64,000 bases of DNA from Novosphingobium sp. 18050 (lineage in GTDB: Bacteria; Pseudomonadota; Alphaproteobacteria; Sphingomonadales; Sphingomonadaceae): NCBI RefSeq assembly GCF_902706195.1, contig NZ_CACSJO010000005.1:124001-188000 (forward strand). Reading direction: 5' to 3'. A program made the translations under genes and the position numbers. Under the pieces are notes generated by a model, which was not told the DNA's origin, searched no databases, and saw nothing but the letters and a program-made list of their open reading frames with translations. Position 1 is the first letter of the stretch; each line of letters begins with the position of its first letter. This document shows positions 16,934 through 26,074 of the stretch, piece by piece.

Positions 16934-18133
16934 ATGAGCGAAGCAGATCCGGCCATCAAGGACGCCGCGGTCGCCGAATGGCCCTACGGCCCGATCTTCG
17001 ACGCCGACGCCCATATCGACCCGCCCCACGACATGTGGAAGGAGTACCTCCCCGCCCACCTCAAGGACCGCGCGCCTTTCATCGAACATGCCGAGGACGG
17101 CGACTACATCTGCTTCGAAGGCGGACGCCGCCCGTTCATGATGATCAACAACCAGGCCGGGCGAGAGGGCAAAAACTTCAAGATGAAGGGCCGTCTGTCC
17201 GACCAGCGCACCGTCTGGGAACCGGCCACCCGCCTCGCCGACATGGACGCCGACGGCATGGACGCCGCGCTGTTGTTCGGCGGCGGACCGCTGGGCTCGT
17301 TCGATAACGAACTCTACGTCGCCAGCTATGTGGCCTATCAGGACTGGGTGATGGATTTCGCCTCGGCCGCGCCCGGTCGGCTGTTTCCCGTCGGCTACGT
17401 GCCGATGCGCAATATCGACGAGACCTGCCAGCACGTCACGCGCCTTGCGAAGAAGGGCTTTCGCGCCATCAACCTGCCGGCCTTTCCGCAGAACCCGGAC
17501 GCATGGAAGACCTCGTCCGGCATCCAGAACATGAAGGACGGCCAGGTCTCCGCCCTCACCGGCGACAGCAAGGGCGCGCTGCAATATTCCGACCCTGCCT
17601 TCGACAAGCTGTGGAAGACGATCTGCGACCACAATCTGGTCGTCACCTTCCACCTCGGCGCCCGGGTGCCGCGCTTCGGCCAGAAAGAATTCTTCCTCCC
17701 CGACATGCCGATGAGCAAGATGGCTATGGCCGAGCCGATCGGGATCTTCATCTTCAACTGCATCTTCGACCGTTTCCCAGATCTGCGGATCGGCAGCATG
17801 GAAAGCGGTGTGGGCTGGTTCGCCTGGTACACCGAATATATCACCCGGACCTGGGAACGGCAGCGTTTCTGGACCGAAAGCCAGCTGAAAAACCCGCCCA
17901 GCTACTACATGGACAAGAACGTCTATGGCTCGTTCATCCAGGACCGCACGGGCATTCTCAACCGCAACCTGCCGGGCGGCCGAAACATCATGTGGTCCTC
18001 GGACTACCCGCATTCGGAGACGACCTTTCCCAAATCGCGCGAGGTGATCCTCCGCGACTTCGAAGGTGTGCCCGAAGCCGACGTCCGCGCCATCATCCAC
18101 GACAACGCGCGCAAGCTGCTGGGGCTGGACTGA
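16934..18133 (+). CDS. Amidohydrolase-2 family metal-dependent hydrolase/decarboxylase
   Basis: A 399-residue TIM-barrel protein of the amidohydrolase-2 family, which includes ACMSD and gamma-resorcylate-type decarboxylases. The first metal motif is DADAHIDPP (residues about 17-25), a histidine lies in TFHLGARVP, and the late Asp/His motif is SSDYPHSE. The family uses a divalent metal to hydrolyse C-C or C-N bonds or to remove a carboxyl group. The ATG at 16934 follows GAGGAGACTGGGAG. One base separates its stop from the P450 start. A related pair is found at 24809-27545, which suggests amidohydrolase and P450 act on the same class of compound. Confidence 0.78.
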   Translation: MSEADPAIKDAAVAEWPYGPIFDADAHIDPPHDMWKEYLPAHLKDRAPFIEHAEDGDYICFEGGRRPFMMINNQAGREGKNFKMKGRLSDQRTVWEPATRLADMDADGMDAALLFGGGPLGSFDNELYVASYVAYQDWVMDFASAAPGRLFPVGYVPMRNIDETCQHVTRLAKKGFRAINLPAFPQNPDAWKTSSGIQNMKDGQVSALTGDSKGALQYSDPAFDKLWKTICDHNLVVTFHLGARVPRFGQKEFFLPDMPMSKMAMAEPIGIFIFNCIFDRFPDLRIGSMESGVGWFAWYTEYITRTWERQRFWTESQLKNPPSYYMDKNVYGSFIQDRTGILNRNLPGGRNIMWSSDYPHSETTFPKSREVILRDFEGVPEADVRAIIHDNARKLLGLD

Positions 18134-18134
18134 C

Positions 18135-19442
18135 ATGCTGGAAACCGCCCCCAACGCGGACGTACTGACCGCCGACGACCCGCTCTACGAGGAGCTTTAC
18201 GACGTCCGCCGCGAGGCCGAGGCCATCGGCAACGCGGTGGACGTGGACGCCGCCATTCCTCGCATCCATGCGCTGCGCAGCGCCGCGCCAGTCCACAAGG
18301 GACGCCTGCGCGAACTGCTGGGCCTGCCCGTGCACCAGCGCCACGCCCGCGCGGCCGGGCGCCAGCACTGGACGGTGCTGTCCTACGACGCCTGCGAGGC
18401 CGCCTTGCGCGACCCGGCGATCTTTTCGAACTCGGTCCAGGGTCATGACAATCCGGCGGGCGAAAAGACCATGGGCATCCTCGAAATGGACCCGCCGATG
18501 CACCGCGCCTACCGCCGCACCATCCAGCCCAAGTTCAACATGCCCGAGGCCATGGGTTGGTGGCGCGAACATACCATCGACACCATCATCGAACGCCTGA
18601 TCGCCCGCATGAAGCAGGGGGAGCGGGCCGACCTCAACCTCGACTACTGCGCCCGCATCCCGGTCTACACGATCACCACCGCCATCGGGCTGGACGGCGA
18701 CGAAGCGCTGCGCTTCCGCCACGCCTACCTCAACTCCACCAGTTCCAGCCGCACGGTGACGATGGAGCAGCGGCTGGCCAATGCGAAGATCGTCGAGAGT
18801 ACCGTCCTCGGCCTTATCGAGCGGCGCCGCGCCGAACCGCAGGACGATCTCGTCAGTTTCCTGCTGGGCATGAAGCTGCAGATGCCCGGCGAGACGCCGC
18901 GCCCGCTGACAGACCGTGAAATACTTGCCCATGCTAAGCTGGTTATGGTGGCAGGCGGCGGCACATCATGGCGGCAGATGGGCATTGCGCTCTTCGCGCT
19001 CCTCTCGCACCGGGACCAGTTCGAGGCCCTGCGCAGCGACCGCGCGCTGATCGACGACGCCATCGAGGAAAGCCTGCGCTGGAACCCCACTGCGCCCTAC
19101 TTCTACCGCATGGTAACGAAGGACGTGGAGTTTCAGGGCCACCATATCGCCGAAGGTTCGGTGCTGGAACTGGGCCTCGGCCCCGCCAACCGCGACCCTT
19201 GGCGCTGGGAGCGGCCGGACGAATACGACCTGTTCCGCCCAAAGTTGACCAACATGGCGTTCGGCCTCGGCACCCACCGCTGCCTCGGCATGAACGTGGC
19301 AAGGGTTGAGATCGCCCGGGGTATCGAGGCACTGCTCGACCACTTCCCGAACCTGCGTCTCGATCCGGATGCGCCTGCCCCCTTCATGACCGGCGGGCTG
19401 GAACAGCAGGGCGTTTCCGGGCTGCCGGTGTTGCTGCGCTAA
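18135..19442 (+). CDS. Cytochrome P450
   Basis: A 435-residue soluble bacterial P450. The heme-binding motif is FGLGTHRCLGM with the thiolate Cys at about residue 383. The K-helix ExxR motif is ESLR (312-315). The I-helix oxygen-activation motif is AGGGTS (273-278): the threonine is present, but the acidic residue usually before it is glycine. It should hydroxylate a hydrophobic substrate using electrons from a ferredoxin; no ferredoxin or reductase gene is in the window. The start at 18135 is one base after the amidohydrolase stop, indicating co-expression. Confidence 0.87.
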   Translation: MLETAPNADVLTADDPLYEELYDVRREAEAIGNAVDVDAAIPRIHALRSAAPVHKGRLRELLGLPVHQRHARAAGRQHWTVLSYDACEAALRDPAIFSNSVQGHDNPAGEKTMGILEMDPPMHRAYRRTIQPKFNMPEAMGWWREHTIDTIIERLIARMKQGERADLNLDYCARIPVYTITTAIGLDGDEALRFRHAYLNSTSSSRTVTMEQRLANAKIVESTVLGLIERRRAEPQDDLVSFLLGMKLQMPGETPRPLTDREILAHAKLVMVAGGGTSWRQMGIALFALLSHRDQFEALRSDRALIDDAIEESLRWNPTAPYFYRMVTKDVEFQGHHIAEGSVLELGLGPANRDPWRWERPDEYDLFRPKLTNMAFGLGTHRCLGMNVARVEIARGIEALLDHFPNLRLDPDAPAPFMTGGLEQQGVSGLPVLLR

Positions 19443-19445
19443 GGT

Positions 19446-19504
19446 GGGGCTAAGCCCCCATCAAGGGAGGATTGCCAAACGCCCTTCTCGCGAGGCATCC
19501 TCCC
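19446..19504 (+). terminator. Two hairpins between the P450 and GST genes
   Basis: GGGGC-TAA-GCCCC lies at 19446-19458. A second, larger hairpin pairs GGGAGGATTGCC (19465-19476) with GGCATCCTCCC (19494-19504), with one bulged T. No long U-run follows, so this may be an attenuator or a processing signal rather than a full terminator. Confidence 0.4.
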
Positions 19505-19523
19505 TGCAAGGCGGAACCAGACG

Positions 19524-20177
19524 ATGACCATCACCATCACAGCCTTCGAACGCTCCCCCGATCGCGGACAGGGACTGGCGCGCGACATGCCCGTTCGCTG
19601 GGCGCTGGAGGAAGTGGGCCTGGCTTACGAGGTCCGCCTCGTTTCCTTCGAGGCGATGAAGGAACCGCCGCACCGCGCGGCCAACCCCTTCGGCCAGATT
19701 CCTACTTATGAAGAGGGCGAACTTACCCTGTTCGAATCGGGCGCCATCGTCTTCCACATCGCCCAGCGCCGCTCAGGCCTGCTGCCGGACGATGCCGATG
19801 CCCGTGACCGCGCAGTCACCTGGATGTTCGCCGCGCTCAGCACGGTGGAGCCGCCCATCGTCGAACGCTCGATGGCCGTGATCTTCGAAAGCGACAAACC
19901 ATGGGCCGCCGAGCGCCTGCCCGCCATTGATGCCCGCATCCGCACCCGGCTGCACGAACTGGCCGACCGGCTGGGCGATGCCGAATGGCTGGACGGCGCA
20001 TTCAGCGCAGGCGACCTGCTGATGGTCGCGGTGCTGCGCAGGCTCCACAGATCGGGCATGCTCGACGAATACCCCGGATTGCACGCCTATGTAGCCCGCG
20101 GGGAAGCGCGCCCCGCCTTCCAGCGCGCTTTCGCGGACCAGCTGGCCGTGTTCAACGCCGCCCCGCAGCCCGATTGA
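19524..20177 (+). CDS. Glutathione S-transferase family protein
   Basis: A 217-residue glutathione S-transferase. The N-terminal thioredoxin-like domain includes NPFGQIPTYEEGELTLFESGAI, where the cis-proline and the Glu-Ser pair that hold glutathione are visible. The C-terminal helical domain includes DGAFSAGDLLMVAVL. It could conjugate glutathione to an electrophilic product of the upstream P450, or serve in general detoxification. It is on the same strand as the P450 but separated by 81 bp with hairpins, so co-regulation is possible, not certain. Confidence 0.82.
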   Translation: MTITITAFERSPDRGQGLARDMPVRWALEEVGLAYEVRLVSFEAMKEPPHRAANPFGQIPTYEEGELTLFESGAIVFHIAQRRSGLLPDDADARDRAVTWMFAALSTVEPPIVERSMAVIFESDKPWAAERLPAIDARIRTRLHELADRLGDAEWLDGAFSAGDLLMVAVLRRLHRSGMLDEYPGLHAYVARGEARPAFQRAFADQLAVFNAAPQPD

Positions 20178-20187
20178 GAGCGCAACG

Positions 20188-20219
20188 AAAAAGGGGCCGA
20201 CGCTTTCACGCCGACCCCT
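20188..20219 (-). terminator. Rho-independent terminator of the serC-serA transcript
   Basis: Read on the minus strand, GGGGTCGGCG pairs with CGTCGGCCCC around a short loop and is followed by TTTTT. Two pairs are G-U on this strand but would be C-A mismatches on the other, so the hairpin is specific for the serA transcript. Confidence 0.8.
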
Positions 20220-20243
20220 CAATTCATACCGAAGAAACTCAGA

Positions 20244-21827
20244 TCAGAACGCGAGCGCCTTGACCGTCTTCACGCCGGGCAGTGCACGTGCCTGCTCCAG
20301 CACGTCGGCGCCGACCGGGGTATCGACCGAGAGCAGCAGCACTGCCTCGCCGCCGGTGGTGCGGCGACCGAGGTTGAACGTGCCGATGTTGATGCCCTGC
20401 TCGCCCATCAGGGTGCCGATGCGGCCGATGAAGCCGGGGGCGTCCTCGTTGACGATGTAGAGCATCGAGCCGTCCAGCTCTGCCTCGACCTTGATGCCGA
20501 ACATTTCGACAAGGCGCGGCTCGACGTTGTTGAACAGCGTGCCGGCAACCGAACGCTCGCCCGCTTCGGTCTTCACCGAGACGCGGATCAGCGTGTGGTA
20601 GTCACCCTCGCGCTCGGTCTTCACTTCGCGCACTTCGAGGCCGCGCTCCTTGGCGAGGAACGGGGCGTTGACCATGTTCACCGTGTCCGACTGGACGCGC
20701 AGGAAACCGGCGAGAACAGCGGCAGTGATCGGCTTCTGGTTCAGTTCGGCGGCGGCCCCTTCGACGTGGATCGAGATGCGCGGCACCGAATCGATGGTCA
20801 ACTGACCGACCATCGAGCCGAGCACTTCGGCCAGCTTCATGTAGGGCTTGAGCTTGGGGGCTTCCTCGGCGCTCAGCGAAGGCATGTTGAGCGCGTTGGT
20901 GACGCCGCCGTTGACCAGGAAGTCAGCCATCTGCTCAGCTACCTGAAGCGCCACGTTGACCTGGGCTTCGGTGGTCGATGCGCCCAGGTGCGGGGTGCAG
21001 ATGAAGTTCGGGGTGCCGAACAGCGGCGAATCCTTGGCCGGCTCGGTCTGGAACACGTCGAGAGCGGCACCCGCGATGTGGCCCGAATCGAGGCCTGCCT
21101 TCAGTGCGACCTCATCGACCAGGCCGCCGCGTGCACAGTTGACGATGCGCACGCCCTTCTTGGTCTTGGCCAGGTTCTCGGCCGAGAGGATGTTGCGCGT
21201 CTGGTCGGTCAGCGGGGTGTGCAGGGTGATGAAGTCCGCGCGGGCCAGCAGCGTTTCGAGATCGACCTTCTCGACGCCCATTTCCACGGCGCGCTCGGGC
21301 GTCAGGAACGGGTCGAACGCGACAACCTTCATGCGCAGGCCAAGCGCGCGGCTGGCGACGATCGAGCCGATGTTGCCCGCGCCGATGAGGCCGAGCGTCT
21401 TGCCGGTGACTTCAACGCCCATGAAGCCGTTCTTCGGCCAGGTGCCGGCCTGGGTCTGGGCGTTGGCTTCGGGCAGCTGGCGAGCCAGTGCGAAGATCAG
21501 CGCAATAGCGTGCTCGGCGGTGGTGATCGAGTTGCCGAACGGGGTGTTCATCACCACGACGCCCTGCGACGAGGCGGCGGGGATGTCGACGTTGTCGACG
21601 CCGATACCGGCGCGGCCGATGACCTTCAGATTCTTCGCGGCGGCGAGGATTTCCTTGGTCACCTTGGTCGACGAACGAATGGCGAGGCCTTCGTATTCGC
21701 CGATGCGGGCGATCAGCTGCTCGGGCGTCTCACCGGTGATGACGTCGACTTCGCAGCCCATTTCCGCAAAGATGCGGGCTGCGTTGGGGTCCATCTTGTC
21801 GGAAATGAGGACTTTGGGCTTGGTCAT
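20244..21827 (-). CDS. serA: D-3-phosphoglycerate dehydrogenase
   Basis: A 527-residue enzyme for the first step of serine synthesis: oxidation of 3-phosphoglycerate to phosphohydroxypyruvate with NAD. The nucleotide-binding motif is LIGAGNIGS, the substrate arginine is in NCARGG, and the catalytic histidine is in TPHLGAST. After the catalytic domains (to about residue 315) come an intervening domain and a C-terminal ACT domain (DAPGFIGRIGTLMGEQGINI), the long type I form that can be feedback-controlled by serine. The ATG at 21827 gives the canonical N-terminus MTKPKVLISDK; a longer frame is not conserved-looking. It lies 119 bp downstream of serC. Confidence 0.93.
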   Translation of the reverse strand: MTKPKVLISDKMDPNAARIFAEMGCEVDVITGETPEQLIARIGEYEGLAIRSSTKVTKEILAAAKNLKVIGRAGIGVDNVDIPAASSQGVVVMNTPFGNSITTAEHAIALIFALARQLPEANAQTQAGTWPKNGFMGVEVTGKTLGLIGAGNIGSIVASRALGLRMKVVAFDPFLTPERAVEMGVEKVDLETLLARADFITLHTPLTDQTRNILSAENLAKTKKGVRIVNCARGGLVDEVALKAGLDSGHIAGAALDVFQTEPAKDSPLFGTPNFICTPHLGASTTEAQVNVALQVAEQMADFLVNGGVTNALNMPSLSAEEAPKLKPYMKLAEVLGSMVGQLTIDSVPRISIHVEGAAAELNQKPITAAVLAGFLRVQSDTVNMVNAPFLAKERGLEVREVKTEREGDYHTLIRVSVKTEAGERSVAGTLFNNVEPRLVEMFGIKVEAELDGSMLYIVNEDAPGFIGRIGTLMGEQGINIGTFNLGRRTTGGEAVLLLSVDTPVGADVLEQARALPGVKTVKALAF

Positions 21828-21946
21828 GGGAATTGTTCCTTGGCTCGTCGCCCCCGCTGCTACTCGCGTCGATATGCGCGGGAGCGGGGAGGGAAGCGCG
21901 GCGCCCGTCTGCACGGGCGCGCGCCGTTTCATGCGTGAAAGTAGGT

Positions 21947-23080
21947 TCAGCCGGCCTTGACGGTGGCGTAGGCCCAGTCGAGCCAGGGACCGAGATCCTC
22001 GATGTCCTGGGTATCGACGGTAGCGCCGCACCAGATGCGAAGGCCCGCAGGGGCATCGCGGTATCCGGCGACATCGTAGGCGGCGTCCTGCTTTTCCAGC
22101 AGGCCGGCGAACTTCTTGATGAAGTCGGCGTCAGCGCCTTCAACCGTCAGGCAGACCGAGGTCTTGGAACGGCTGGCCTCGTCGATGGCAAGGTGGCCGA
22201 GCCAGTCACGCTCCGCTACGATCTTGGAAAGCGCAGCTGCATTGGCGTCCGAACGGGCCTTCAGACCTTCCAGACCGCCGATACCCTTGGCCCATTCCAG
22301 CGCGAAGATCGCGTCCTCGACGGCAAGCATCGAGGGGGTGTTGATCGTCTCGCCCTTGAACACGCCCTCAGCGAGCTTGCCCTTGGAAACGAGGCGGAAC
22401 ACCTTGGGAAGCGGCCATGCCGGGGTATAGGTTTCCAGACGCTCGACGGCACGGGGACCGAGGATCAGAACGCCGTGACCGCCTTCGCCGCCCAGAACCT
22501 TCTGCCAGGAGAAAGTGGCAACGTCGATCTTCGACCAGTCGATATCGTAAGCGAACACGGCCGAGGTCGAGTCTGCGAAGGTCAGGCCCTCGCGGTCGTC
22601 GGGGATGAAATCGGCGTTTGGAACGCGCACGCCCGAAGTGGTCCCGTTCCAGGTGAAGAGCACGTCGGTGCTCCAGTCCACCTGGGTCAGGTCGGGCAGC
22701 TGGCCGTAGTCGGCACGGATCACGGTGGGATCGAGCTTAAGCTGCTTGGCAGCGTCCGTCACCCAGCCTTCGCCGAAGCTTTCCCAGGCCACGGTCGTCA
22801 CGCCGCGCGCACCGAGCATGGTCCACATGGCCATCTCGAAAGCGCCGGTGTCGGAACCGGGGACGATACCGATGCGGTGGGTTTCGGGAAGCTGCAGCAC
22901 TTCGCGCATCAGATCGATGCAATAGGCAAGACGCGTCTTGCCAATCTTGGCGCGGTGCGAGCGGCCGAGCGCTTCAGTGTTCAATTGTGCTGGGGTATAT
23001 CCGGGCGGCTTGGCGCAAGGACCGGAAGAGAAATGAGGACGTGCAGGTTTACGCGCAGGTACGGCAATAAAATCAGTCAT
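21947..23080 (-). CDS. serC: Phosphoserine aminotransferase
   Basis: A 377-residue PLP enzyme converting phosphohydroxypyruvate and glutamate to phosphoserine. The PLP lysine is in FSWQKVLGGEGGHG. The start region (FSSGPCAKPPG) and GIVPGSDTGAFEMAMW are characteristic of the long alphaproteobacterial SerC type. It is followed by serA on the same strand, so the two steps are made together. The ribosome-binding site AGGAG lies inside a short hairpin, part of a structured leader described separately. Confidence 0.93.
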   Translation of the reverse strand: MTDFIAVPARKPARPHFSSGPCAKPPGYTPAQLNTEALGRSHRAKIGKTRLAYCIDLMREVLQLPETHRIGIVPGSDTGAFEMAMWTMLGARGVTTVAWESFGEGWVTDAAKQLKLDPTVIRADYGQLPDLTQVDWSTDVLFTWNGTTSGVRVPNADFIPDDREGLTFADSTSAVFAYDIDWSKIDVATFSWQKVLGGEGGHGVLILGPRAVERLETYTPAWPLPKVFRLVSKGKLAEGVFKGETINTPSMLAVEDAIFALEWAKGIGGLEGLKARSDANAAALSKIVAERDWLGHLAIDEASRSKTSVCLTVEGADADFIKKFAGLLEKQDAAYDVAGYRDAPAGLRIWCGATVDTQDIEDLGPWLDWAYATVKAG

Positions 23081-23082
23081 TT

Positions 23083-23140
23083 CTGACTCTCCTTACAGAG
23101 AGCTCGCGCGGCGTTGGGACCGCGTGGCCCGGCGCCGCAT
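23083..23140 (-). promoter_or_regulatory. Structured leader of serC (serC RNA motif candidate)
   Basis: Read on the minus strand, the first hairpin pairs GCGGCG with CGCCGC (23138-23133 and 23113-23108), with an inner stem of GGG/CCC and CC/GG capped by four bases. Next comes CTCTC-TGTAAG-GAGAG (23102-23087), whose 3' arm contains the serC ribosome-binding site AGGAG. A conserved serC leader RNA is known upstream of alphaproteobacterial serC genes. I match it by position and general form only, not by covariance model. Confidence 0.45.
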
Positions 23141-23287
23141 CTAAAGAGGTGACGGGGGAAGTCAATCGACTTGCGCAGACCAGCCTGTGCAAATGCCCAC
23201 TATATCCGCAAATGCCCGGATGGCGGATCGGTTCGCTCCATCGCACCGGTAATCTGAGGTTAACCCGCTCGCTTCAACAAGGGCGCC

Positions 23288-23965
23288 ATGCGCAGAGTAC
23301 TGCTCTTCCTGCCCCCCGTGCTGGTCGGCGTGGCCACCCTCGCCGCCTGCGTCGATTCCCCGCGGCAGCCATCCCAGCGGCAACCCGCCCGCACGGCCCA
23401 GCGGCCGGTGAAATCACCGAGCCCCGATGTGCGGCAGTGCCTGTCCATGCTGGGCGCGCAGCAGGCGGTCTTCACCCCGGTGGAGGATCGCTACTACGGT
23501 AATTCCTGTTCCACCGTGGGCACGGTGAAACTCGCCGCACTCAATACGGATAACGCCACCGTCACCGTATCCGGCCTGGGGCCGGCGACTTGCGGAGTGG
23601 CGACGCCCTTCGCCGCCTGGGCGCGCTACGGCGTGGACCGCGCGGCGCAGCAGATCCTCGGCAGCCGAGTAGTGAAGATCGAGACCTTCGGCAGCTATTC
23701 CTGCCGCAACGTGGCGGGCACCAACCGCCGCTCCGGTCATGCGAGCGCCAACGCGATCGATGTCTCGGGCTTCGTGCTCGGCGACGGGCGGCGGATCACC
23801 ATACTCGACGACTGGAACGGTGGCACCCCGGCCGAACGCCGTTTCCTGCGCACTGTTCATGACAGCGCCTGCAAGCGCTTCGGCACGACGCTGGGTCCGG
23901 CCTACAACGCAGCCCACGCGAATCACCTCCACTTAGAAGCCGACGGCGCCGATTTCTGCCGCTAG
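23288..23965 (+). CDS. Extensin-like C-terminal domain lipoprotein
   Basis: A 225-residue exported protein with a lipoprotein-like signal (LVGVATLAACVDSP). The body is the extensin-like C-terminal domain of bacteria, related to D,D-/L,D-peptidase folds. The expected metal and catalytic motifs are SGHASANAIDVSGF and, at the end, HANHLHLEADGADFC. It probably acts on peptidoglycan or another cell-wall peptide in the periplasm, but no substrate is established. It is divergent from serC. Confidence 0.78.
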   Translation: MRRVLLFLPPVLVGVATLAACVDSPRQPSQRQPARTAQRPVKSPSPDVRQCLSMLGAQQAVFTPVEDRYYGNSCSTVGTVKLAALNTDNATVTVSGLGPATCGVATPFAAWARYGVDRAAQQILGSRVVKIETFGSYSCRNVAGTNRRSGHASANAIDVSGFVLGDGRRITILDDWNGGTPAERRFLRTVHDSACKRFGTTLGPAYNAAHANHLHLEADGADFCR

Positions 23966-24057
23966 GCGGCATCGCTACAAGACCTGACCGACCGGCATTG
24001 ATCCAGACACGAACGAGCCATACTGGACGAACCTTCAGTCCCTGCCCGAAGGTCCGC

Positions 24058-24762
24058 ATGAACAGCCCTACTCTCGTCCGTTTCGCCCTCGCCGCAGCCG
24101 CCCTGACTTTCACCGCCACAGCACCGCAAATCGCCAGCGCCGAGACAACCCATGACGAACAGGTCTGGGTGAATCTCACGGCTATGGGCGCCATTTCCGA
24201 CAAGCTGGTCTATTTCGCGGAATTGCAGCCGCGCGTCGGCGACGGAGCATCGCGAGTCGATGCGCTGCTGCTGCGCGGCGCCGTGGGGTGGAAACTCTCT
24301 CCCTCGGTCACGCTCTACCAGGGCTATGCGCATATCATCTCGCCGGTCGACGGGGGCCGCGACATCAACGAGGAGCGCAGCTTCCAGCAGCTCAACGTCG
24401 CGCTGGGCAAGCCGTTGGGAGGCGAGCTTTCCTCACGCACGCGGCTGGAACAGCGCTGGCGTTCGGACGGCGGCGACATGGGTTGGCGCCTGCGCGAGAT
24501 GCTCCGCTACGAACATCCGCTGAAAGCCGGCAGCGACGCCGTGAACGCGCTTGTCTATGCCGAAGGCTTCGTCGCGCTGAACGATACCGACTGGGGTGCG
24601 CGCGGCGGCTTCGACCAGCTGCGCAGCTTCATCGGCGCAGAAGTCGGGCTGCCCGGCGCGACGACGATGGAACTGGGCTATCTCAACCAGACCATCGACC
24701 AGACACGCGGCCGCACGCGCATGAACCACGTCGCCTCGATCAGTCTGTTCTACCGCCACTGA
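24058..24762 (+). CDS. DUF2490 family outer-membrane-type protein
   Basis: A 234-residue exported protein of the DUF2490 family. A signal peptide (LVRFALAAAALTFTATAPQIASA) precedes THDEQVWVNL, a typical opening of the mature part. The alternating strands and aromatic C-terminal residue (SISLFYRH) suggest a small outer-membrane beta-barrel. No function is established for the family. The ATG at 24058 gives the proper signal peptide; the frame is open 20 codons further upstream. Confidence 0.7.
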   Translation: MNSPTLVRFALAAAALTFTATAPQIASAETTHDEQVWVNLTAMGAISDKLVYFAELQPRVGDGASRVDALLLRGAVGWKLSPSVTLYQGYAHIISPVDGGRDINEERSFQQLNVALGKPLGGELSSRTRLEQRWRSDGGDMGWRLREMLRYEHPLKAGSDAVNALVYAEGFVALNDTDWGARGGFDQLRSFIGAEVGLPGATTMELGYLNQTIDQTRGRTRMNHVASISLFYRH

Positions 24763-24766
24763 CCGG

Positions 24767-24797
24767 TTCTTCCCCGTTGCTGCGCAACGGGGAAGAA
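24767..24797. terminator. Hairpin between convergent genes
   Basis: TTCTTCCCCGTTGC pairs perfectly with GCAACGGGGAAGAA across a 3-base loop. It lies between the DUF2490 gene and the convergent amidohydrolase gene. There is no U-run on either side, so it is probably a bidirectional transcript end or barrier of moderate strength. Confidence 0.6.
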
Positions 24798-24808
24798 AGT
24801 TCCGGCGA

Positions 24809-26074
24809 TCAGAACGGCAGGTTGTAGAGCTTGACCGCGTTGCCTTGCAGGACTTTCCTGCGGACCTCGTCGCTGTAGCCGCCCAAGACGTCCTTGAGGT
24901 GCGCCTGCACGCCCGGATAAAGCGAGGTGGGATGCGGGAAATCGGTTTCGAACATGACGTTGTCGACGCCGATGATTTCCAGCAGGTACTTGGGCGCGAT
25001 CTTCTCGAACCAGAAGGTGCAGTAGAAGTGATCGCGGAAGTAGTCCCAGGGCTGCTTCTTGAGCATGTCACGCTTGCTGGCAAGCATCTCGCGGAACTGG
25101 TGTTCCAGCGCCTCCACCGCAAAAGGCACCCAGCCGGCACCGCTCTCGATCAGGCCGATCTTGAGCTTGGGGTGCCGGTCGAGACGGCCCGAGACCATCC
25201 AGTTGCCCAGCGTCGCGGCATTGCCGATCGAGAACATCGTCGCCACCACCGACAGCGTCTGCTCGAACTGGAAACCTTCCCAGGTCAGCGTGTTGGGGTC
25301 GATCGCCGCGTTGAGGTGGAAGTTGAGCGGCATGCCGGTCGCCTCGCACATCTCAAGGAACGGCGTCCAGTAATCGTGGTTGAAGCTGGGCACGCCGACG
25401 CGCTCGGGAGTATCGGGCAGCACGAAGCCGCGCAGACCCATATCGTGGCAGCGGCGTGCTTCGGTTTCGAGGGCCTTCTGGTCCCAGAACGGCAGATGCG
25501 CCATGTTGAAAATACGCTGGCCCGAGGTTTCCTGGTACTCTGCCGAGGCGTCGTTGTAGATCTGGATGACCTGCAGCGCCAATTCGGGATCACCCAGGCT
25601 CATCAGCGAGCCGGCCTGTGTCACGCCCGAGTTCTGGAAGCCGATCTGGGCGTAAACACCCATGTCGTCCATCGCCTGCAGGCGCTCCTTGATCCGGTGG
25701 CCGCCGGGGTGTGCCTCTTCCAGCTTGGGGAAGGCGAGACGGCCAAGCAGCTTGTTGTTGTCGGCGCGGATGACGTTACCGCCCAGCGTGCCGAAATCAC
25801 GGTCGCCCACGAACCAGCGGTCAGTCCCGTTGACCCGCTCGACCCGCGGCATTTTCGCTTTCATGGAAGCGGATGCGCGGCTGGTGAAGAGGTCCGGTGC
25901 CTCGGTGATGTGGGTGTCGGTGTCGACGATCTTGATGCCTTCGAACATCGGATCGAGGCCGCCCGACTGCGAGGCATAATCCACCTCGCGGATCAAGCCG
26001 CCTTCCTTGTACCCGTCGGCGGACCAGTACTTGCGTGCGGACTGCGACAGCTCCTGCGTGTCGTCATCAGCCAT
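24809..26074 (-). CDS. Amidohydrolase-2 family protein
   Basis: A 421-residue metal-dependent TIM-barrel hydrolase or decarboxylase. The N-terminal motif is VDTDTHITEAPDLF, a central histidine lies in LNFHLNAAIDPN, and the late Asp/His motif is FETDFPHPTS. The start at 26074 (MADDD) follows GGGAGAATC and is better supported than a start nine codons upstream. It is divergent from a P450 gene with 193 bp between the two start codons. It is a family relative of the 16934-18133 gene, which also sits beside a P450. Confidence 0.78.
   Translation of the reverse strand: MADDDTQELSQSARKYWSADGYKEGGLIREVDYASQSGGLDPMFEGIKIVDTDTHITEAPDLFTSRASASMKAKMPRVERVNGTDRWFVGDRDFGTLGGNVIRADNNKLLGRLAFPKLEEAHPGGHRIKERLQAMDDMGVYAQIGFQNSGVTQAGSLMSLGDPELALQVIQIYNDASAEYQETSGQRIFNMAHLPFWDQKALETEARRCHDMGLRGFVLPDTPERVGVPSFNHDYWTPFLEMCEATGMPLNFHLNAAIDPNTLTWEGFQFEQTLSVVATMFSIGNAATLGNWMVSGRLDRHPKLKIGLIESGAGWVPFAVEALEHQFREMLASKRDMLKKQPWDYFRDHFYCTFWFEKIAPKYLLEIIGVDNVMFETDFPHPTSLYPGVQAHLKDVLGGYSDEVRRKVLQGNAVKLYNLPF

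Noticed and set aside
15523..18154. Long minus-strand frames opposite the thiolase-like, amidohydrolase and P450 genes
   Set aside because: The plus-strand genes carry clear motifs and tight overlaps. The antisense frames have Arg/His/Gly-rich shadow composition.
20595..21960. Plus-strand frames of 334-447 codons opposite serA
   Set aside because: serA is unambiguous, and the frames have no domain or start signal.
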